A stretch of DNA of 64,000 bases from Oryzias latipes (lineage: Eukaryota; Chordata; Actinopteri; Beloniformes; Adrianichthyidae). The position numbers and the translations under genes were made by a program. The notes under the pieces were generated by a model that worked only from the letters and a program-made list of their open reading frames with translations, was not told the DNA's origin and did no database searches. Below, in pieces: positions 59,911 to 64,000 of the stretch (its first letter is position 1; the number at the start of each line of letters is the position of its first letter). The DNA is taken from assembly GCF_002234675.1 (NCBI RefSeq), contig NC_019862.2:29784389-29848388 (forward strand). The letters are read 5' to 3'.

Positions 59911-60226
59911 TATGTTTTGAAGAAAGCCGCCAGTACGTCAGCCTAACAAACCGGAAAGAACAAGGAGAAATATTTACGTTCCGCTGATCTTAACAAACAC
60001 TATACAAAGAAAGACTATGATGAAAAAATGATTTTAAAAAATTGTATAAAAATATGTTTACGACATATCATTTGACACGGGTTTTTTTATGTTAAATATT
60101 TAACATCGTGAACTCTGTTGAAGGCGTTGATGCGCACACCTCCGGAAGACGTAACACCAATGATCCATTTGATTGGATGTTCACAATCTGTGACAAAGTG
60201 ACGTAGTTAAATTTCGGAGCCTACCA
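59911..60226. promoter_or_regulatory. Bidirectional haus8/sac3d1 promoter region
   Basis: 316 bp separate the two divergent start codons. ATTGG/CCAAT words are present (60171-60175 and 60224-60228 vicinity) and no TATA box is evident, as is usual for housekeeping divergent promoters. TSS positions are unknown. Confidence 0.6.
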
Positions 60227-60255
60227 ATGAACCGCGGGAGAGGTACCCGGCGAAG
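60227..60255 (+). CDS. sac3d1: sac3d1 coding exon 1
   Basis: 29 nt, encodes MNRGRGTRR, donor AAG|GTAGGT. The start is supported by frame agreement with exon 2 and by ACCAATGAA context. Confidence 0.75.
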
Positions 60256-62221
60256 GTAGGTTTCAAATAAACAAACGTTTCTCTGAAAATTAAGCAAGGT
60301 ACGCATGTATAATTAAACAGGTGTTTGCTAACTGGTAGTTTGTGACATATATGTGCTACGGTTTGGATTTAAAAAATAGAAATGGCGAATTTTGTTGTTA
60401 GCTAGCCTAACTGTAAATTAGGCTAGCACACACTCAGACAGTGGACGGGTAACGCTATCTTTTATGATTGAAAAGGAGCAAAAGAACAAAAATGTACTTT
60501 AAATATTTTCCAGACGACACAAATGTTGCTTTAGATTTACAAACATAGCAGGAACACTGTCGTCTTTCGTTGTTGTAACAACGACTTTAGTTGACCTGTG
60601 CCAAAAGAATTGACGAAAACGTCCCACTATTTTATAACATAAATATGAAGCTAAGTGGGAATAACTTAAGAAATTTCTATTTTCTTTCTGTAATTGTGCA
60701 TGACCCTTAACCCTTGTGCTATCCTAGGCACTTTAACATTGGGAGTTGGGTCATCTAGACCCACTAGACAGTGCGCTGAACCTTTTTTCTTCAATGATTT
60801 GTGATCTTCACTGGTGTCCATGGATTACATGAAATCTTTCCACCTTTATCCACCTTTGTCATGCTAGGTTGAACATGTCAATGTAAGGGTGGGGTCATCT
60901 AAAATAGGACAAGGGTTAAATTGAATAGGGTAAAATTTGTGCCACATTTGATGGATTGGCATCATGTTCAACTTCTTGATCTTTCCGTTATGAATAATAT
61001 GAAAAGATTTGAATAATAACGTTTTTGGGTGTTTTTTTTTGACAACAGCTGTCAGTCACAGAGGAGTGCTGGGTCATCAGGACGGCAATGGAGAGAGGAC
61101 AAAAAAGACCAAAGGCAAAGGCCAGCCCCAGTGGTATCTGCGGAAGAGGAGAAGCAGAAGCTTGGGCGGAAAATAACAGAAGCAGTTCCCAAGGGAACAT
61201 GCCAGACCATGTGTCCAGTTCAGGAGCTGCAGGACCGCGTAGCTCAGAACAGGCTTCACCACTTTGAAATGGTGCCAGGCACAGAGAAAGATCGAAGGCC
61301 CAAAGGTGACCCTTTGCGTGCCGTCAAGGAGTACGCAAGACCAGCAGCTGGGAAAGATGCAACAAACCCCACGGACCTGCGACCACCTGCCGTGTTGCTA
61401 AAAACAGTTCACTACCTCATTAATGAAATCGCAGCTACTCCCAGTCGACATCCGTGGACAGAGGTCAGTAGAAATGTGCCAATCATATGTGGAGGAGAAA
61501 TGTCCACTGTTTTTAATTCTTTTAGATCTCACCGCTGCTTTAGATACAGTGGATCAGGGTTTTAGTATCCCAACTGGAGCAGTATGTTGGTGTGAAGGGC
61601 ACTACACTCAGTTGTTTCAGATCTTTTTTTATTTTTTAAAGAATTTCTTGTCATTTTAATTTTAAACATTAACCCATCCTTTAATCCCCTTATATATTGT
61701 TGAATTTATCTTGTTTTAACCAATTCTTTGGTGTAAAAACTTAAAGTAGACTTAAAGATCGAATAGTTTATGCCACACCTGTGCTGTTTATTTTATTTAA
61801 ATAGCTTTAATAAAATCTTAAATAAATTGATTTTACAGATTAGCAGAGGCTGAAAGTTGTAGCAAAGCTTTTTAAAAAATCCATGTAAATTCTTGAATTA
61901 CTGTACAAAGATTTTCCTAATGTAATGTTGTCTTTCAGGTGTACGGCTTTGTCTTCGACCGGCTGCGGAGCGTGAAGCAGGATATGATCATCCAGAGAGT
62001 GTCTGGATCCGAGTGTGCGGCTCTTTTGGAGCCCATAGTGCGTTTCCTCATCTATGCTTCTTACCGTCTCTGCGGGGAACCCCTACGGCTTTATGACCCA
62101 CGCATCAACGACACACACCTGCAGGAATACCTGAGCTGGCTGTTGGATTGCTACACAGCTGACGGTGGTCCAAACCCCAACCAGGAAGAGTTCCAGGCTC
62201 TTGGGTTACTCTACAACTTAG
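60227..62221 (+). CDS. sac3d1: SAC3 domain-containing protein 1 (partial gene, first three coding exons)
   Basis: Exons 60227-60255, 61049-61463 and 61939-62221 join in frame with GT-AG introns to give 242 residues; the third exon ends in phase 1 after LLYNLG and the rest lies beyond the window. The N-terminal 55 residues are basic and variable. From about residue 58 the SAC3/GANP signature appears: GTCQTMCP, RLHHFEMVPG, AVKEYARPAAGK, LRPPAVLLKTVHYL, then VYGFVFDRLRSVKQD and LSWLLDCY. These match human SAC3D1 (AVKEYSRPAAGK, LRPPSVLLATVRYL, LLYNLG). SAC3D1 is implicated in centrosome duplication and spindle formation. It shares its fold with the mRNA-export factor GANP but lacks GANP's other domains. 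Head-to-head with haus8, also a spindle gene. Confidence 0.9.
60711..60915. mobile_element. piggyBac-like MITE in sac3d1 intron 1
   Basis: Left end CCCTTGTGCTATCCTA and right end complement CCCTTGTCCTATTTTA, flanked by TTAA on both sides (60707-60710 and 60916-60919). 205 bp, non-coding. Confidence 0.7.
61049..61463 (+). CDS. sac3d1: sac3d1 coding exon 2
   Basis: 415 nt, acceptor GACAACAG, donor GAG|GTCAGT. Encodes the basic N-terminus and the first half of the SAC3 domain. Confidence 0.9.
61939..62221 (+). CDS. sac3d1: sac3d1 coding exon 3
   Basis: 283 nt, acceptor TCTTTCAG, donor TTAG|GTTAGT. Encodes VYGFVFDRLR through LLYNLG. Confidence 0.9.
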
Positions 62222-63019
62222 GTTAGTCGATGCCTTCTACGCTTCTGACATTAACTGTCATTACGTTACGGCAGAACAAACTCTGCCTAAAATAATCAGA
62301 TTAAAAATAGTCATTAGACAAATAGGCTATAAATGTAGGAACTAGCCTCATAAAACAAAGAAAGATATATTTTATTGGGATTTAGTTGAGCAGTTTCCTG
62401 ATAAAACTCTAATATTTATTGGAGCCAAGTCTAGAACTTGAAGCTGATGAGGTGTGTGCCGACGCGCTGAGCAGACTTAACTGTCGTTCTCTGAAACGAT
62501 CAGCAAAATAAAAGTCTTTGCACTCCGATAGATCCAGGTGGAAGATGATTTGATAATTATATTTACATCACAGATACAGAATTCATTTTCATCCGTTTCT
62601 TTCCACAAAAGCGGTTGAAAACCTTTTGCCCTTCCGACAGAAACACCTGTCTCAGGTAGAGACTGACTGATGTCCACGTTTTTTTTTTTTTTCAGGGCTG
62701 ATGCTGATCACTAGAAGGCAGATAACTGATGTTCATTTGCAGAAAAAGTGAAAATATTGCCACCAAAACGAGAATAGTACGGACACCAACAACTAACTTT
62801 GTTTATTTAACAAACGAGTCAATAAAAAAAAATATTACTGATAACATGTCTTGAAAAATATTAAAATAATCACAAAGCAAAAATATTTTATGAAATATTT
62901 TCACCTAATTGGTTTAGACCAATTAGGTGAAGTTGAATCATCTCTCACACTCTCACAGCACACCTGATGATCTCTCACTACTGCAGCACATTGACTGATT
63001 GCAGAATATTTACAGGAAT
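62222..63019. other. sac3d1 intron 3, no further exon seen
   Basis: The expected continuation of the SAC3 domain (a segment following LYNLG in phase 1) was looked for on the plus strand up to 64000 and not found. A pyrimidine tract with AG at 62680-62695 is followed by an out-of-family frame that stops quickly. Confidence 0.5.
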
Positions 63020-63260
63020 GCTAAAGCTGTAGTCCCGTTGATCCGTGTGGGTGTTTGGGTTGTCCGGGTCCATAGGGGGTCATCGAGAGGAGCGGCTGCC
63101 TCTTAAGGGGAACGCAGGTGTGTCTTTCAGTGCCCTTGAGGCTTCGTAAGGCCACCTCAAGGGATGTCGTGATATTGGAATGTACCATTGTCCTGTGTGT
63201 GTTAAGTATATCAGGAAGTATTGTGAAGAATAATGGAAGTTGCACGCAATGAGTTATATC
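63020..63260 (-). repeat. Dispersed repeat family C, copy 2
   Basis: Reverse complement of the copy at 52620-52845 over at least 63095-63190, including caatggtacattcca, 'catcccttgaggtggcc' and 'gcctcaagggcac'. Confidence 0.6.
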
Positions 63261-63454
63261 ACTAGAGGAGACACGCCCGCTTTAGAAGCCTGGCCGACGG
63301 TGGCGGAGCGCGACGCCATCTTGGTGAGGTCGACGACGCCCACATGACATTGATTTCAATTGATTTTAGTGGTGTCTAAGTAGCTTTTATAAACTGTATA
63401 TATTTTTAGATTTAAATATATTTATACATATATATAAATATATTATATTTTATG

Positions 63455-63490
<36 letters not shown>
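63455..63490. repeat. (AT)n microsatellite
   Basis: About 17 TA units within a wider AT-only region from 63400. Confidence 0.9.
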
Positions 63491-63492
<2 letters not shown>

Positions 63493-63689
63493 GTCATTTG
63501 TTGTTGTTAAAGAAGAGAAACAGTCAGCCTTAAAAGCTCAAACTTGAATGAAAATGCATTGTTGCAGGACTTCTTACAAATAAAAAAAATATTAGAAAGA
63601 ATTTTTAAAATCAATTTCTAAACATTTAGAAGTTTTAGACCTCTTTGACATGTAATTTAAATTATTTAGAAATATCCAACAATAAGTCA

Positions 63690-63690
63690 A

Positions 63691-63721
<31 letters not shown>

Positions 63722-63813
63722 AATAAATCAATAGTAAGTCAATACAAACAATAAATAACAATAAATAAATAATAAGTCAATAAATAATAATAAAATAATT
63801 ATATTATTATTAT

Positions 63814-63853
<40 letters not shown>
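63690..63853 (+). repeat. (AAT)n compound microsatellite
   Basis: Two near-perfect AAT runs (63697-63727 and 63820-63853) joined by AATAAGTC-like degenerate units. Confidence 0.9.
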
Positions 63854-63854
<1 letters not shown>

Positions 63855-64000
63855 TTCAAAAGAAGTCCAAAAGTGAACAACAGATTTACCCTAAAAAAAA
63901 ACAGTCTGGCCTCTCATCAAAATCTGTTTCCACAAATGTTTTGAACAGCCAGACTGTGTTGCTAGTTGGTACCACAGTGATCCATCTGGGTTAACTCTTT

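Noticed and set aside
62680..62752. Possible fourth sac3d1 exon after the pyrimidine tract at 62680
   Set aside because: Joined in phase it encodes a short unrelated peptide and stops; it does not continue the SAC3 domain.

Overview
The window is vertebrate, almost certainly teleost, genomic DNA. The genes are intron-bearing or large single-exon developmental genes, intergenic space is long and AT-rich, microsatellites are frequent, and the repeats are typical of ray-finned fish (Tc1-like, hAT-like, TTAA-target elements, L2-type LINE tails, fish SINE-like consensus blocks). The repeat families suggest a medaka-like or other percomorph genome, but the species cannot be fixed from sequence alone. 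Bacterial features such as operons, ribosome binding sites and CRISPR arrays are absent, as expected.

Four protein-coding genes can be supported. Two intronless forkhead genes lie in tandem on the minus strand: foxd2 (36287-37372) and foxe3 (43212-44453). FOXD2 and FOXE3 are also neighbours on human chromosome 1, so this is a conserved pair of transcription factor genes. Each has a plausible TATA box and 3' poly(A) signals. At the right end haus8 (augmin subunit 8; ten coding exons reconstructed here, 59910 down to 56344, minus strand) and sac3d1 (SAC3/GANP-domain protein; the first three coding exons, 60227-62221, plus strand, continuing beyond the window) are arranged head to head across a 316-bp gap that probably holds a shared promoter.

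Layout: 1-35 kb is gene-poor. It contains a LINE reverse-transcriptase remnant at the start, several DNA transposons with visible terminal inverted repeats and target-site duplications, a pair of about 600-bp inverted arms (21.8-24.4 kb), and an unusually CpG-rich stretch (about 30.8-35.3 kb) downstream of foxd2 that may hold regulatory DNA. Between foxd2 and foxe3 sits the most striking object in the window: a nearly perfect 2.17-kb palindrome (39638-41812). Its 1.05-kb arms carry 21-22-bp tandem sub-repeats and are flanked by an 8- or 9-bp target-site duplication, the architecture of a foldback-type transposon. 45-56 kb is a mosaic of dispersed repeats, including a nested insertion of one TTAA-flanked family into another, followed by the haus8/sac3d1 pair.

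foxd2 and foxe3 are predicted sequence-specific nuclear regulators with forkhead DNA-binding domains and Groucho-recruiting eh1-like motifs. haus8 acts in spindle microtubule amplification and sac3d1 is a centrosome/mRNA-export-related SAC3 family member. Nothing visible links the two pairs functionally. I see no clear undescribed gene system; the strongest candidates for novelty are the foldback palindrome, the TTAA-flanked repeat family with a coding-like motif, and a microsatellite that has grown up against a haus8 splice donor.
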